Source: Glycine soja (Eukaryota; Streptophyta; Magnoliopsida; Fabales; Fabaceae). Taken from it: a stretch of DNA of 64,000 bases. This document shows positions 9,394 to 20,017 of the stretch, piece after piece (the first letter of the stretch is position 1; each line of letters begins with the position of its first letter). The stretch lies in contig NC_041003.1 in the NCBI RefSeq assembly GCF_004193775.1, positions 23,862,685-23,926,684 on the forward strand, read 5' to 3'. Both the position numbers and the translations under genes were made by a program. Under the pieces are notes generated by a model. It saw only the letters and a program-made list of their open reading frames with translations. It was not told the DNA's origin and searched no databases.

Positions 9394-10406
9394 CTACATG
9401 CAAGAAGTAAGAATGAAAATAGAAAAAGGAAAGAAAAGAGCTAGGTTCCTGTTTATCTCTTGGTTGTATTGTTGTCCATGCTGGAATCCGAAAAATCCAC
9501 CTGCATTAAAATTGTTTTTGGGCTGGTTCCTCATGTAGTTGACTTCATGTGTGACTTGTTCTTCATTAGGGATACAACATCCAGATTCATGAGCTCCACC
9601 ACAAATTGTACATCCTGCAACCTGCAAAACAGAGGAATGTGTAGTATGCGCAGAATGAATTTGAGTTGGCAACTTACTTAGTGTTTCAGTCAATGCCTCA
9701 AGTTGCTTAGATAGCAACTTGTTCTATGCCAACAATACATCGTGTGAGGTTAGCTCCAATAAGCTATTTTTAGTAGGAATGTGGGCTCTATCTCTTAGAA
9801 TAGCAATGTTACTTGCAGCCATATTTTCAATGAAATCCATGGCTTCTTAAGGGATCTTCAACTTGATTTTCCCCCTGCAGAGGCATCCAGATAGTGAGAA
9901 GGAAAACAAGCTCAATCGGATTGCATCGTCAGGCACACCAACTAGCCTAATAGTATTACATATTTCAATGTTAGTGGCTAGGTGTGCATATGGGTCTCCA
10001 TTTGGTAAACCATGAAACAGATTATTCTGAATTAGCTGAATCAACGATGGTGGATATGTAATGGTTTGTGCTTGAACTTCTGGTTGTGCAATGCTGGTGA
10101 AAAATTGTCGCACATTAGAACTTGAATAATCTTCCAGGTTACTCTTCTTATCTCTTCAGCCATGATTGTATCTTCAACAGGTTTTATATGAGAATGCCCT
10201 GCAATAGGAAAACTAGAAGATGCCTCGGAAGATCGAGGTTCTTCTTCTGGAGTTGCTGCTGCTTTTAAATCCTGCAAAAATTTTCTGATTCTCTCTGAAT
10301 TATGCTTTCTACAGGTGGCATTAATCTTCAAATCAATTGAAATCAAATCACCTGTAGTAGATCTTCTTTGCATACAAGAAAACAGAACAACAATTATCCA
10401 GTTCAA
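9394..10406 (-). pseudogene. Athila/Calypso-like Gypsy gag, decayed
   Basis: On the minus strand the order is: an N-terminal stretch (RKHNSERIRKFLQDL, 10300-10255), MAEEIRRV, then after a frameshift MRQFFTSIAQPEVQAQ (from 10113), the retrotransposon gag core (NLFHGLPNGDPYAHLATNIE, LFSFSLSG) and, after an internal deletion that fuses to GKIKLK, the C-terminal part (MLSKQLEALTETLSKLP) with the zinc motif CTICGGAHESGCC. It breaks into unrelated sequence near 9445. It is typical of soybean Calypso/Athila gag. No protease, RT or integrase from this element is visible in the window. Confidence 0.85.
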
Positions 10407-10516
10407 AAGAACAAGGAACGTATGGTAACTAAAGTATGAACAAAAAGAATCAATGAATCAAAAAGAAAAAAATATAAAGAAATGTCTTAAAACTTAACTA
10501 AACTTTTCTTAAATCT

Positions 10517-10537
10517 AGTTCCCTGGCAATGGCGCCA
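10517..10537 (-). other. Primer-binding site, tRNA-Asp type
   Basis: On the minus strand TGGCGCCATTGCCAGGGAAC follows the LTR end (TTCA) at once. It is a close variant of the Athila primer site, TGGCGCCGTTGCCGGGGA, complementary to tRNA-Asp. Confidence 0.85.
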
Positions 10538-11900
10538 TGAATACTTTGTTGAATTTCCCTTGCAGTTACTTTTTGGTCCACTTTTTCTTTGTACAAATAT
10601 GTTCAAGGGAAATACGGTTTGCTGGAAAGCACACTGGATCGTCAAGTATTTAAAATTAAAACAGATGAATCCAAGTATCGAACTCAGGGAACTAGTCAAA
10701 GACCGGGTTAAGTTCAGAAATAAGGCATTGTTGAAAGAAACATTGATAATTGATGGTTTAAAATAGAATTAAACTAAATCTAGGATAAAAACAATAAAAA
10801 TGCAAGTAAAATTGACTACAGTAGGTAGAAGTGTTGGGTCTTTCTAACAGACCAGCTAATGCATACAAGGATGTTTCTCTAATCAATCATGCTTTTGTGT
10901 TCTATGTTGTAGCCTAAATTACTAAACCTCGATCCCTAATTAGAATGAATCAATCCAAGCTTCGTCCTTAGATCCCTCTTGTTGGACTAGGCTCAATTTA
11001 GACACCCCTCCTAGGTTTAAACTATCTTAAACTAAGCTTCATCCTCAGATCCCTCTTGTTGGACTAGACTTAGCTTAAATAGCTTATGAAAGTTTAGACT
11101 AATTTAGCCTAAGCTTTGTCCTCAGATCCCTCTTGTTCGTTTAGACTTAGACCAAACAACATTATTATAACAACATACTTAAAACTAAAACTTAATCCGC
11201 AGATCCCTCTTGTAAGACTAAGTTTCAATTCTGCTTCATTCAAGTTCTAAGGCAACAATACATTTTCCAATGTTAAAATCACCTAACTAGGTACACAAAT
11301 GGTTGATTAGACCAAGAGCATACAAAAATTAAGCACTGAAAGAAGTATTGAACATAAGAAACACAATCAATTAGGTATGAAAATAATTACATGGGCTGTT
11401 CAGTAGAAATCCCCAACAAGGGTGTTTAGCCAACTATTATAGAAGAAACCCTAATAATAATAAGCTTAGAAAACCTAGGTATCTCTACAAAAGCTGCTCC
11501 TCTTGCTGCCTCCAGAGCTTTTTTCCCGAAATAAGCACTGTGGTGTGCTCTAGAATTCTGTGCCATGAACCTTGTATCCTAATTCTGCACAAAATAGGCT
11601 TTAAATAGGCTCAGAATTCGCAACGTTGCGCTTAGCGTGAGTAAATGCATTTGAGCTTAGCGCCAATTGTGCATTGAGCCTGGCCGAAGACAACTGCTGC
11701 ACTTAGTGCACTAATCTCGTGCTTAGCACACGACCTTGATGATGATGCCTTACCAGATTCTTTTATCGCGCTATGCGCACTAAAGCTGCGCTTAGCAGTG
11801 GATGCACGCTTAGCCCACTAATGACATGTTTGTTCCCTTGATGTCTGCTATACCATGAGTTTCAATGCCTTGTCATGAGTTGCCAGATTGACCATCTGTA
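10538..11900 (-). repeat. 5' LTR of the minus-strand Athila-like element (outer limit approximate)
   Basis: The inner edge is fixed by the primer site at 10537. The body contains four degenerate units with AGATCCCTCTTGT (10972, 11048, 11126, 11200) and GCTTAGC motifs at about 11628-11815. Its reverse complement resembles the plus-strand LTR at 17073-18481 (TCCAACAAGAGGGATCTGAG, then the GAGTTCGA..CTTGG block). The outer limit could not be fixed; 11830-11960 is plausible. Confidence 0.7.
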
Positions 11901-12183
11901 TAATTTGTGAAGTGCAATAGGATGATATGGCAAGTGATCAGGAATACAAAGGATGGAAAGTGAGTGTTAATGTCGAGAGAGAGGACTATTTTAGAGGAGT
12001 AATTTCTCGAGGCATCAACTCTCAAAAGTAACTAAGTAGGGACTTAAGATAGGTGCAATTTTGTTCTGTTCCTTTTATTGTGTGTGTACTTTCCATGTTC
12101 TGACTTCCTTGTTTGCATAGGGAGTGATGGTTGGATAGAATGATTGTGTAATAGTTGATGCTCTCCAAGCCTTAGGTTAGGCT
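11901..12183. other. Junction and 5' leader of a Gypsy relic
   Basis: No ORF or clear LTR end. The text before the ATG at 12184 looks like the truncated leader of the following plus-strand Gypsy element. No primer site was found. Confidence 0.35.
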
Positions 12184-13096
12184 ATGGGGAATCAAAATAG
12201 AGGAGAAGCTGTTGGAGATGTTGAGTACCAAGGGTGGGACCGCTTCAAATGAAACAATCCCCCTACTTTCAATGGAGGATACAACCCCAATGGTGCTCAA
12301 AATTGGATAAGGGAGATCGAGAAAATCTTTCGAGTGATGGCATGTCCGAAGGGGCAAAAAGTTGATTTTGGTAGAAGCTGAGTATTGGTGGGAGAACACT
12401 GGCCAATGCTTGGAGGCTAAAGGTCAAGTTGTGACCTGGGAAGTCTTCAAAAGGGTATTTCTGGAGAAATACTTTGCTGAGGATGTTAGGAACAAGAAGA
12501 AGATGGAGTTCTTGCAGCTCAAGCAGGGGAACATGAATGTGGCTGAATATGCAACCAAGTTTAAGAAGCTGGTGAGGTACTATCCCCATTATCAAGGAAT
12601 AGATGGCAAAAGTTCAAAATGTGTGAAGTTTCTGAACGACTTGCTACCTGAGGTGAAGCAAGCTATGAATTACCAAGGTATTCATTAGTTTCCACTTTTG
12701 GTGAACATGTGCCAGATTTGGGATGAAGACCTTTGAGACAGGGCGGCCTATTATAGGAGTACATGTCCAATGAAGAACAATATGAATGGACCTCAACATC
12801 AGGGAAAACCATACTTGACCTCTCCTAAGCAATATGGTAATCCCCCTAACAATCGGAGGACAATTGCTATGGGCTTTACTAGTGGTAGTGGTCGCAAACC
12901 CACTACTTTCTCAACCCATATCACTTGTTACAAGTGTGGTAAGCCAAGGCACATCTCCGCAAATTGTGCTTATAAAGGCACGACCTGTTTCAACTGTAGA
13001 CAAAAAGGGCATATTCAGAGAGATTGCCCATATCCCAAGAAGGAGCAGAATGATGGGGGCCTAAATGACCAAACTGGACATCTGAAGGCCACGTGA
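12184..13096 (+). pseudogene. Tekay/Del-like Gypsy gag with two zinc knuckles
   Basis: Gag core at 12260-12690 (PPTFNGGYNPNGAQNWI, EAEYWWENTGQ, WEVFKRVFLEKYF, MEFLQLKQGNMNVAEYATKF) is split by a TGA at 12257-12259, a frameshift near 12360 and a TAG at 12686-12688. Two CCHC knuckles, CYKCGKPRHISANC and CFNCRQKGHIQRDC, lie at about 12925-13030. Two knuckles plus this core fit a chromovirus-type Gypsy gag. Confidence 0.85.
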
Positions 13097-13640
13097 AGAG
13101 TCGTTACCCTTAAGGGTGCAGAAGCTTCGAAATCCAAAGATCTAATCCAAGGTAAATGTTTCATAAGTGGGATTCGCTTACTTGGCCTATTCGATTCTAG
13201 TGCAACCCATTCTTTTATATCTTGTTCGTGTGTAGGGAAACTTAAGCTTTATGTGTCTTCTTTAAATAAAGATCTGGTGGTAGAGACCCCAACTAATGGT
13301 TTTGTTTTAACTTCTAATGTGTGTTTGAATTGTCATGCGGAAATTTCTGGTATAACATTCTTGATTGATCTGATTTGTTTTCCATTGAGCCAAATTGATG
13401 TTATTCTTGGTATGGACTGGTTATCTTCCAACCATGTCTTATTAAATTGTTTTGATAAAACTGTGTTGTTTTTTGATTTTGGAGTGAGTAAGGATAGGAT
13501 GTTTATCTCTGCCAACTAAGTTGTGACATCTTCAAAAGAAGATGCTCAAGTGTACATGACCTTATCTAACTTGGAAGTAGAGCCAAAAGTTTCCATGGGT
13601 GACCTCCCTATTGTCAGAAAGTTTCTTGAAGTGTTCCCTA
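13097..13640 (+). pseudogene. Gypsy aspartic protease region
   Basis: Contains GLFDSSATHSFIS, where the usual active-site Asp-Ser-Gly has become Asp-Ser-Ser, followed by the flap and the conserved end VILGMDWLSSNHVLLNC at about 13400-13450. Stops occur at the ends of the open stretch (TAA at 13517). The changed active site predicts no activity even if the frame were intact. Confidence 0.85.
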
Positions 13641-15010
13641 AGCATATATCCGGTTAACCACTTGAGAGAGAGATAGAGTTTTCCATGGACCTGGTACCCG
13701 GTGCTGGACCCATATCCATATCCCCTTATATGATGTCTCCTATAGAGTTAGTCGAGCTTAAGAAATAGTTAGAAGAGTTGCTGGAGAAGTAGTTTGTGAG
13801 ACCCAGTGTGTCTCCATGGGGAGCACTAGCTTCTTAGTAAAGAAGAAAGATTGAACCATGAGGTTGTGTGTAGACTACCACTAGTTTAATAAGGGGATGA
13901 TTAAGAATAAGTACCCTTTGCCTTGAATTGACGACCTCATGGAACAATTGGTAGGAGCTTGTGTGTTTAGCAACACAGACCTTAGGTTAGGTTACCATCA
14001 GATCTGAGTGAAGTCTGAGGATATTCCGAAGACTACTTTTAGAAGTCGTTATGGTCACTATGAGTATCTGGTCATGCCCTTTGGTGTGACTAATGCTCCA
14101 TGTGTGTTTATGGGCTACATGGATAGAGTCTTTCACCCTTACATCGATAGTTTTGTGGTAGTATTCATAGATGATATTTTGGTATAATCCAAGACTAGAG
14201 AGGAACATGAAGAACACTTGAGAATTGTGCTACATGCCCTTAGGGACTGAAAACTTTATGCTAAGTTTTCCAAATGTGATTTTTGGTTAGAGAAAGTTAG
14301 TTTTCTAGGGCATGTGATATCCCAAGGGGGTATAGTTGTGGAACCCTCTAAGATAGAAGTCGTTCTTGAGTCGGAGAGTCCTAAATCTATTTTTGAGATT
14401 AAGAGTTTTCTAGGCTTAGCAGGATATTACTTGAGATTCATAGAAGGTTTTTCCAAGTTAGATTTACCTTTGACCAAACTGACTCGTAAGGGTCAAGCTT
14501 TTGTGTGGGATACCCAATGTGAGTATAGTTTCCAAGCCCTTAAGGAAAAATTGACGATCGCTCCTGTGCTAGTTTTGCCTAACCCTAGAGAACCCTTTGA
14601 GGTGTATTGTGATGCATCAAATATGGTTTCAGGAGGAGCGTTGATGCAAAATGGAAAATTAATGGCCTATGCTTCTAGACAACTCAAGACTCATGAGAGG
14701 AATTATCCCACCCATGATCTGGAGTTGGCTGCTGTAGTTTTTGCCCTTAAGATGTGGATGCATTACCTGTTTGGCTCCAAGTTTGAGGTGTTTAGTGATC
14801 ATAAGAGGCTTAAGTACTTGTTTAGTTAGAAAGACCTAAACATGCGTCAAAGGAGATGATTTGAGTTTCTTAAAGATTATTTTTGAGCTTAGCTACCATC
14901 TCGGCAAAGCTAATGTAGTGGTTTATGCCTTAAGTAGGATATCCCTACATATATCTGCCTTGATGGTTAGAGAGCTGGATCTCCTAGAACAATTTAGAGA
15001 CCTTAGCCTT
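13641..15010 (+). pseudogene. Gypsy reverse transcriptase and RNase H, heavily mutated, 3' truncated
   Basis: RT homology starts near 13660 and is full of stops, with the catalytic region still legible as FIDDIL near 14165-14185. From 14314 the frame is open for 171 codons: the RT thumb ([18 protein letters not shown]) and RNase H ([45 protein letters not shown]). It continues to the RNase H tail and breaks abruptly at about 15010 into the minisatellite. Integrase and chromodomain are absent. Confidence 0.9.
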
Positions 15011-15020
15011 GCATGTGAGT

Positions 15021-15740
15021 TACATTTCAAAGACTTCAATGTCTTCAGTTATTTACGCTTTCAAAAGACTACAATGTCTTCATTTACATTTCAAATACTT
15101 CAACGTCTTCAATCATTTACGCTTTCAAAAGACTAAAATGTCTTCATTTACATTTCAAAGACTTCAATGTCTTCAGTCATTTACACTTTCAAAAGACTAC
15201 AATGTCTTCATTTACATTTCAAAGACTTCAATGTCTTCAGTCATTTACACTTTCGAAAGACTACAATGTCTTCATTTACATTTCAAAGACTTCAATATCT
15301 TCAGTTATTTATGCTTTCTAAAGACTACAATGTCTTCATTTACATTTCAAAGACTTCAATGTCTTCAGTCATTTATGCTTTCAAAGACTACAATGTCTTC
15401 ATTTACATTTTATAAGACTTCAATGTCTTTTGTCTTTTACATTTTACAAGATTTCAATATCTTTTGTCTTTTACACTTTATAAGACTTACGCTTTAAAAA
15501 GACTACAATGTCTTCATTTATTTTTCAAAGACTTCAATGTCTTCAGTCATTTATGATTTCAAAAGACTACAATGTCTTCATTTACATTTCAAAGACTTCA
15601 ATGTCTTTAGTCATTTATGCTTTCAAAGACTACAGTGTCTTCATTTACATTTACAAGACTTCAATGTCTTCTGTCTTTTACATTTTACAAGACTTCAATG
15701 TCTTCTGTCTTTTACACTTTATAAGACTTTAAAATCTTTG
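15021..15740 (+). repeat. 64-bp minisatellite with AAGACTTCAATGTCTT core
   Basis: About eleven units of roughly 64 bp, each made of two related 32-bp halves (one with AAGACTTCAATGTCTTC, one with AAGACTACAATGTCTTC). The core has inverted arms AAGAC/GTCTT. Overlapping open frames here only reflect a repeat unit free of stops. Related arrays are at 19690-19880 and 22425-22915. Confidence 0.9.
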
Positions 15741-15744
15741 TGAA

Positions 15745-16690
15745 TGTATGTATACATGATTTTGATGATGGCAAAGAAGAATCAAACAAGGCTGCTTCAA
15801 AGGATAAGCATTACTTCAAGATTAATACAAGATTGATTCAACAAACAAAGCCTTGCTTCAAGATTTCTTTAAGATCAAGCCTTGCCTCAAAACAAAGTGT
15901 TTCCAAGACATGCAAGGCCCTGATAATCGATTACTAGGTAGTGTAATCGATTACCAGAAGACAAGTTTGAAAAATAGTTGTTAAAAGGGTTTTGAATTTG
16001 ATTTTTGAACCTGTAATTGATTACCAGCAACGAAACTCTTGAAATTCAAATTCAAAAGTCATGACCCTTCAAAATATAATTGTGTAATCGATTACCAGAA
16101 ACCTGTAATCGATTACCAGTGAAAAATTTTAGAAAAAGCTTTTTGAAAAGACATATCTCTTCAAACCATTTTGAAAAGGCATGAAGGGCCTATATATATA
16201 TGTGTGTGTCTGATTTCAAAAAGCAAGAGAGAGATATTCCAAGAGAACTTCATTGCTAAATGCTCTCTCAACAACTCTTGGGCAAAAACTTACAAATCTA
16301 TTAAGAGTTCATCCAGGAACTTCAATTGTAATATCCTTCTCTTAAAGAGAGAATTCTTCTTCTTCCTTTTCTTATTTGAAGAGATTGATTAAGGGGTAAG
16401 GATTCCTGAACACAAGGGAAGGGTTGTCCCTGTGTGGTTCAGACTTTGTAAAAGGATTTTTACAAAGAGAGTGGAAAATCTCTAGTGGGTTGCTTGAGGA
16501 CTGGATGTAGGCACGGGAAGTAGCCGAACCAGTATAAATCGAGTTTGCATTTCTCTCTTCCCTTACCTCATTTATTATTGCAATCAATTTTGTGTTGCAT
16601 GTTTAAAAAACATTATTAAATTGATTGTTGCTTCTTCTTATGGATTCTAAGCTTATAATTTCTTAAGTTATTGAGGCCACTTGTCCAACA
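15745..16690 (+). repeat. 5' LTR of a second Copia element
   Basis: TGTATGTAT...GTCCAACA, 946 bp, followed by an altered primer site. It carries TAATCGATTACCAG motifs near 15943 and 16085-16120. Its leader has a long imperfect stem around 16408-16443 and a perfect 10-bp hairpin, CTTTGTAAAA 16444-16453 with 16458-16467 and loop GGAT. The GGATGTAGGCACGGG block then precedes ACCAGTATAAA. This architecture parallels the element at 1668-8387. Confidence 0.85.
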
Positions 16691-16692
16691 AG

Positions 16693-16703
16693 TGGTCTCA
16701 GAG
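16693..16703 (+). other. Primer-binding site, mutated
   Basis: TGGTCTCAGAG directly after the LTR end is a one-base variant of the tRNA-Met-type site TGGTATCAGAG. Confidence 0.7.
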
Positions 16704-16752
16704 GTCCTCATCCGACTTGTCCAACAAGTGTTTAAAAACTTCAAGAATAGAT

Positions 16753-17067
16753 ATGGCCTCATCCAACTTTTCATTTACTGAGGGAAATTCTATTAATAGG
16801 CCTATTATGTTCAATGGCGAGGGTTATCACTATTGGAAAGCCCGAATGCAGATCTTTATTGAAGCCATAGATTTAAAGATATGGGAAGCCATTGAATTTG
16901 ATCCCTTCATTCCTACAATGGTAGAGAGAAAAACAACTATAAAAAAAACTAGAGAAGAAGAAGATGATGATTTCAGATTTTGTGAAGAGATTCAATAAGC
17001 TTCTAAGAAACAAAAGAAATCAAAGGAAATAAAATATCAATCCAAAGAAGAAAGAAGAAGATTCCTC
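16753..17067 (+). pseudogene. Copia gag, N-terminal part
   Basis: ATG at 16753 starts a canonical Copia gag (MASSNFSFTEG, MFNGEGYHYWKARMQIF, IDLKIWEAIE). An internal deletion then joins it to an acidic stretch, and a TAA at 16996 plus a frameshift follow. The frame continues to 17067, where a solo LTR is inserted. The capsid C-terminal half is missing. Confidence 0.85.
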
Positions 17068-17072
17068 CTTAG
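17068..17072. repeat. Target-site duplication CTTAG, left copy
   Basis: CTTAG precedes the LTR start at 17073 and recurs at 18482-18486 after the LTR end. Confidence 0.9.
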
Positions 17073-18481
17073 TGTTAGTCGATGAATACGACTAACTTTG
17101 GTGTAAGAAATTTGTGCAAATTGTATCTAACACCTCCCATTTATGGTCATTTTGTAGTGTTGTAATTAATTTTTGTTAAATATAGGCAATAAGTACTCAG
17201 TACTCCTATTTTGTGCATTTAATAATCATTCCCTTTCAGTTTCGGGTTAATTAGGCAAGTTTGTGAAGTGCTGATTTTGATCTGCTCGCTAAGCCAATCT
17301 GCCGACTTAGTGAGCCATCCACTGCACGCACCACTCTTGTGGCTGATCGCAAGGAAAAATCTGGAAGAAGGATGAGTTGTACATGCACGTTAAGCGAGAG
17401 CTCATCCCGCTAAGCGCACCGCTTGCATCCATCCGCTAAGCGAGAAGACGCGCGCTAAGCCGAAATTCACTTATGTGCGTTAAGCGAGCCAGAGTCACGC
17501 TAAGTGTGAGAGCACCAATGAGACCACCTATTTAAGCCAAAAATCAGAAATGGAGGGGGAGTTTCGGGATTTTCCTTGAGCTTCTGCGTTTTTAGTGATT
17601 TCTAGAGAGAGAGAGGTCCAAGTTCTAGAGAGTTTTGAGAGCTTTTGCTGTGCGAAGACTAGCAGAGAACTGAGCTTGAAGAGGAAGCCATCCTGAGAGC
17701 ATGAGATGAGTCTGTGAGTGATTGTGAGGTTGTAGAGGTGGAGGAGACATCCCCACTACTTGTATTTCTTCAATCCTTCATTTTTCCCTTCTCTTTGTTG
17801 TAAAAGAAGCTTCCCAGATATGGAGAGCTAAATCCTCTGTTGGTTCTTCCTTGTAGGTACTTGATGTAAATACCTTTATATCTATTTAATAATGTTTTAT
17901 GTGTTCTCTGTGCTATTAGTAAGTCATTTTAGTATGCTTTTGCCTTGAACACATAGATGCATGCTTTGTTAGGATCATTCAACAGTGGGAAATGGTCTGA
18001 TTCTTAGAACTTGATAGGACAAGGCTAGTTTATCGTATTATCACGAGGGATCAGGGTACGGTAACCTAGTTGTTTGTATGTTTGTCTTAATGCGGTTCTG
18101 GTCAAGTTTAGTCCAACAAGAGGGATCTGAGGATGATGCTTGATCAGGATAAGGCTAGACTATCATGAGGGATCGGGGTTTAGCATGTCAGGAGACACCA
18201 TAGAACACATAAGCATTGTTAAGTAGAGAATATCCTTATAACATCAGGCACCTAATAGGAAGACCAACACGTTGTCTACTTATCTTTACACATCATTACT
18301 CATGTGATTTTCCTTTTTAATAGTTAGTTTAGATACCTGTTCATAGTCCACACATATCTTTTCATACAAGACACCTATTCACTGAATATAGCTTGTAACA
18401 CAAGTTTCCCGAGAGTTCGACACTCGGTTCTTACCATTTTATACTACTTGCATGATCTGGTGCGCTTGCCGAGTTCGACCA
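17073..18481 (+). mobile_element. Solo LTR, Athila-like family, inserted in Copia gag
   Basis: 1409 bp beginning TGTTAGTCG and ending CGACCA, flanked by perfect CTTAG duplications with no internal region. Taking out the LTR and one duplication restores the gag frame from the acidic stretch into the zinc knuckle. It has CGCTAAGCG-type motifs at 17287-17505, a GAGGGATC repeat block at 18040-18180 and a CGAGAGTTCGACACTCGG end block like that in the minus-strand LTR at 10.5-11.9 kb. The first 24 bp form a hairpin (GTTAGTCG/CGACTAAC). Confidence 0.9.
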
Positions 18482-18486
18482 CTTAG

Positions 18487-18825
18487 CCCCAAAATGCTAT
18501 GAATACAATCTACCTGAGCACATGAGATTCAATTGTCCTATCTTTAAAAGAAGAATGGAAAAATCCAACAAGAGGAATTTCAAAGAAAAGAAAGCATACA
18601 TCACTTGGGAAGATAATGACATAAATTCTTAAAGTGATTCAGAAAATAAAATCATAAATCTGTTCTCATGTTGAAAGACTATGAAAGCGGAGAAGAGCAA
18701 AGTTGATACATTGATAGCGGTTGCTCCAAACACATGGCGAGAGATGCATCAAAGTTTATTCATATTTCTCCCAAAGATAGTGAATATGTGATCTATGGAG
18801 ACAACAAACAAAGGCCACTTAATCA
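18487..18825 (+). pseudogene. Copia gag zinc knuckle and protease start, continued
   Basis: Resumes after the solo LTR with a CCHC knuckle whose second cysteine is Tyr (CYEYNLPEHMRFNC), a basic stretch, an acidic stretch with a stop at about 18630, and the protease motif DSGCSKHMARD near 18715-18750. It ends at about 18825, where integrase, RT and RNase H have been deleted. Confidence 0.85.
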
Positions 18826-18859
18826 ACAAGCCCAACAAGTGATATCAAATGATACCAAC

Positions 18860-19200
18860 AAGTCACTTGTCTTTGATTGATTACTTTTGATTATTTTTGT
18901 CTATGATTGTTAACTTTTGATTGAGTTTTGGTGCTTGTTTTCTGCTTGAGTTTTTTATTGTCTTTGACGATTTTTTTATGATTGTTCCTGATTGAGTTTT
19001 GATTGTCTTTGATGATTGTTTTTTATGATTGTTCCTGATTGAGTTATTGATTGTCTTTGATGATTGTTCTTGATTGAGTTTTGATTGTCTTTGATGATTG
19101 TTTTTTTTTATGATTTTTTTATTGAGTTTTTGATTATTTATGATGATTGTGTTTGAGAGTTATTATGATTGTTTTTGATGATTGTGTTTGAAGGTTATGT
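18860..19200 (+). repeat. TTGATTGT-rich degenerate repeat
   Basis: Imperfect units such as TGATTGTCTTTGATGATTG and TTCCTGATTGAGTTTT recur about every 40-60 bp. It lies in the 3' part of the deleted Copia element; no coding sense. Confidence 0.7.
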
Positions 19201-19570
19201 TTATTATTCATTACTTTTGATAAATTTTTTTATATCTTTTGATTGTTTTATAGTGGATATGTATTTTTGTGGGTGCAAAATAGTTTGTTTTAATGCCTTT
19301 TGGTATCACTTGACTCTCATACATTGCAACAAGTGGTTTTCTCCTCTTTGCTCATGATTTGTTTTTGATGTTGATAAAGGGGGAGAGATAGATAAAAGAT
19401 AAGAGAGTAAGGGAAATTATCTATTCATTATGAGATAACTTTTTATATATGAAATCTATCAAATCTTCAACTGTCTCATATAAGCAATCATTGCAAAACC
19501 AAGGGGGAGTAAACTATATACAAATAGATATTTTTTGTTGTTGCTCCTAACCTACAAGTGGTTGTCATCA
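19201..19570 (+). other. 3' untranslated region of the deleted Copia element
   Basis: Non-coding and AT-rich, with three purine blocks AAAGGGGGAGA (19376), AAGGGGGAGT (19502) and the final tract at 19573. The repeated purine blocks look like decayed or alternative polypurine tracts. Confidence 0.5.
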
Positions 19571-19572
19571 TC

Positions 19573-19690
19573 AAAAAGGGGGAGAATGTAAATCATGCAG
19601 GTTCCAAGGGTCTCTTGAGTTGTAAGGATTCCTGAACACAAGATATGGGTTGTCCCTATGTGGTTCAGACTTTGTAAAAGGATTTTTACA
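19573..19690 (+). repeat. Polypurine tract and truncated 3' LTR
   Basis: AAAAAGGGGGAGAA (19573-19586) is followed by the LTR start TGTAAATCATGCAGG at 19587. After about 40 bp it jumps to the block homologous to 16398-16460 (GTAAGGATTCCTGAACACAAG, ending in TTTTTACA), then stops at about 19690 and enters minisatellite-like DNA. The rest of the LTR is deleted. Confidence 0.8.
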
Positions 19691-19960
19691 ATTGTCCAAT
19701 AGTCTTCTGTCTTTTATAGGACTCAATGTCCTTGTCTTTGTCCTTCTTAGGACTCAATGTACCCTGTTTCTATGCTTTGAAAAAAAAAACTTCAAAAGTC
19801 TTCTGCTCTACAAGACTTCAATGTCCTCCATTTTATGTTTTATAAGACTTCAATGTCCTCTTGTTTTTTCAGTTTCACTTCCTTGGTTTTCGCCAAATGC
19901 ATGGTCAAATAGCAAAGTCGCTCAAATGAAATTAGTGTCCTTATCTTCACTTCCCTTTTA
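19690..19960 (+). repeat. Second AAGACTTCAATGTCTT minisatellite cluster and tail
   Basis: Degenerate units with AGGACTCAATGTCC and AAGACTTCAATGTCC. The tail (CTCAAATGAAATTAGT at about 19920) matches the tail of the third cluster near 22966, showing the clusters belong to one repeat family. Confidence 0.75.
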
Positions 19961-20017
19961 TTTCCAATAAAATATAAGTAAAGATGGGCAACTATCATGA
20001 TAGTGTCCTCTTGTTTT

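Noticed and set aside
12172..12595. Minus-strand ORFs over the Gypsy gag
   Set aside because: Shadows of the plus-strand gag, which carries the recognised motifs.
15009..15743. Overlapping ORFs encoding hydrophobic TSMSSVIY/QCLHLHFKD-like repeats
   Set aside because: Open in several frames at once and exactly follow the minisatellite unit; no separate start, domain or codon signature.
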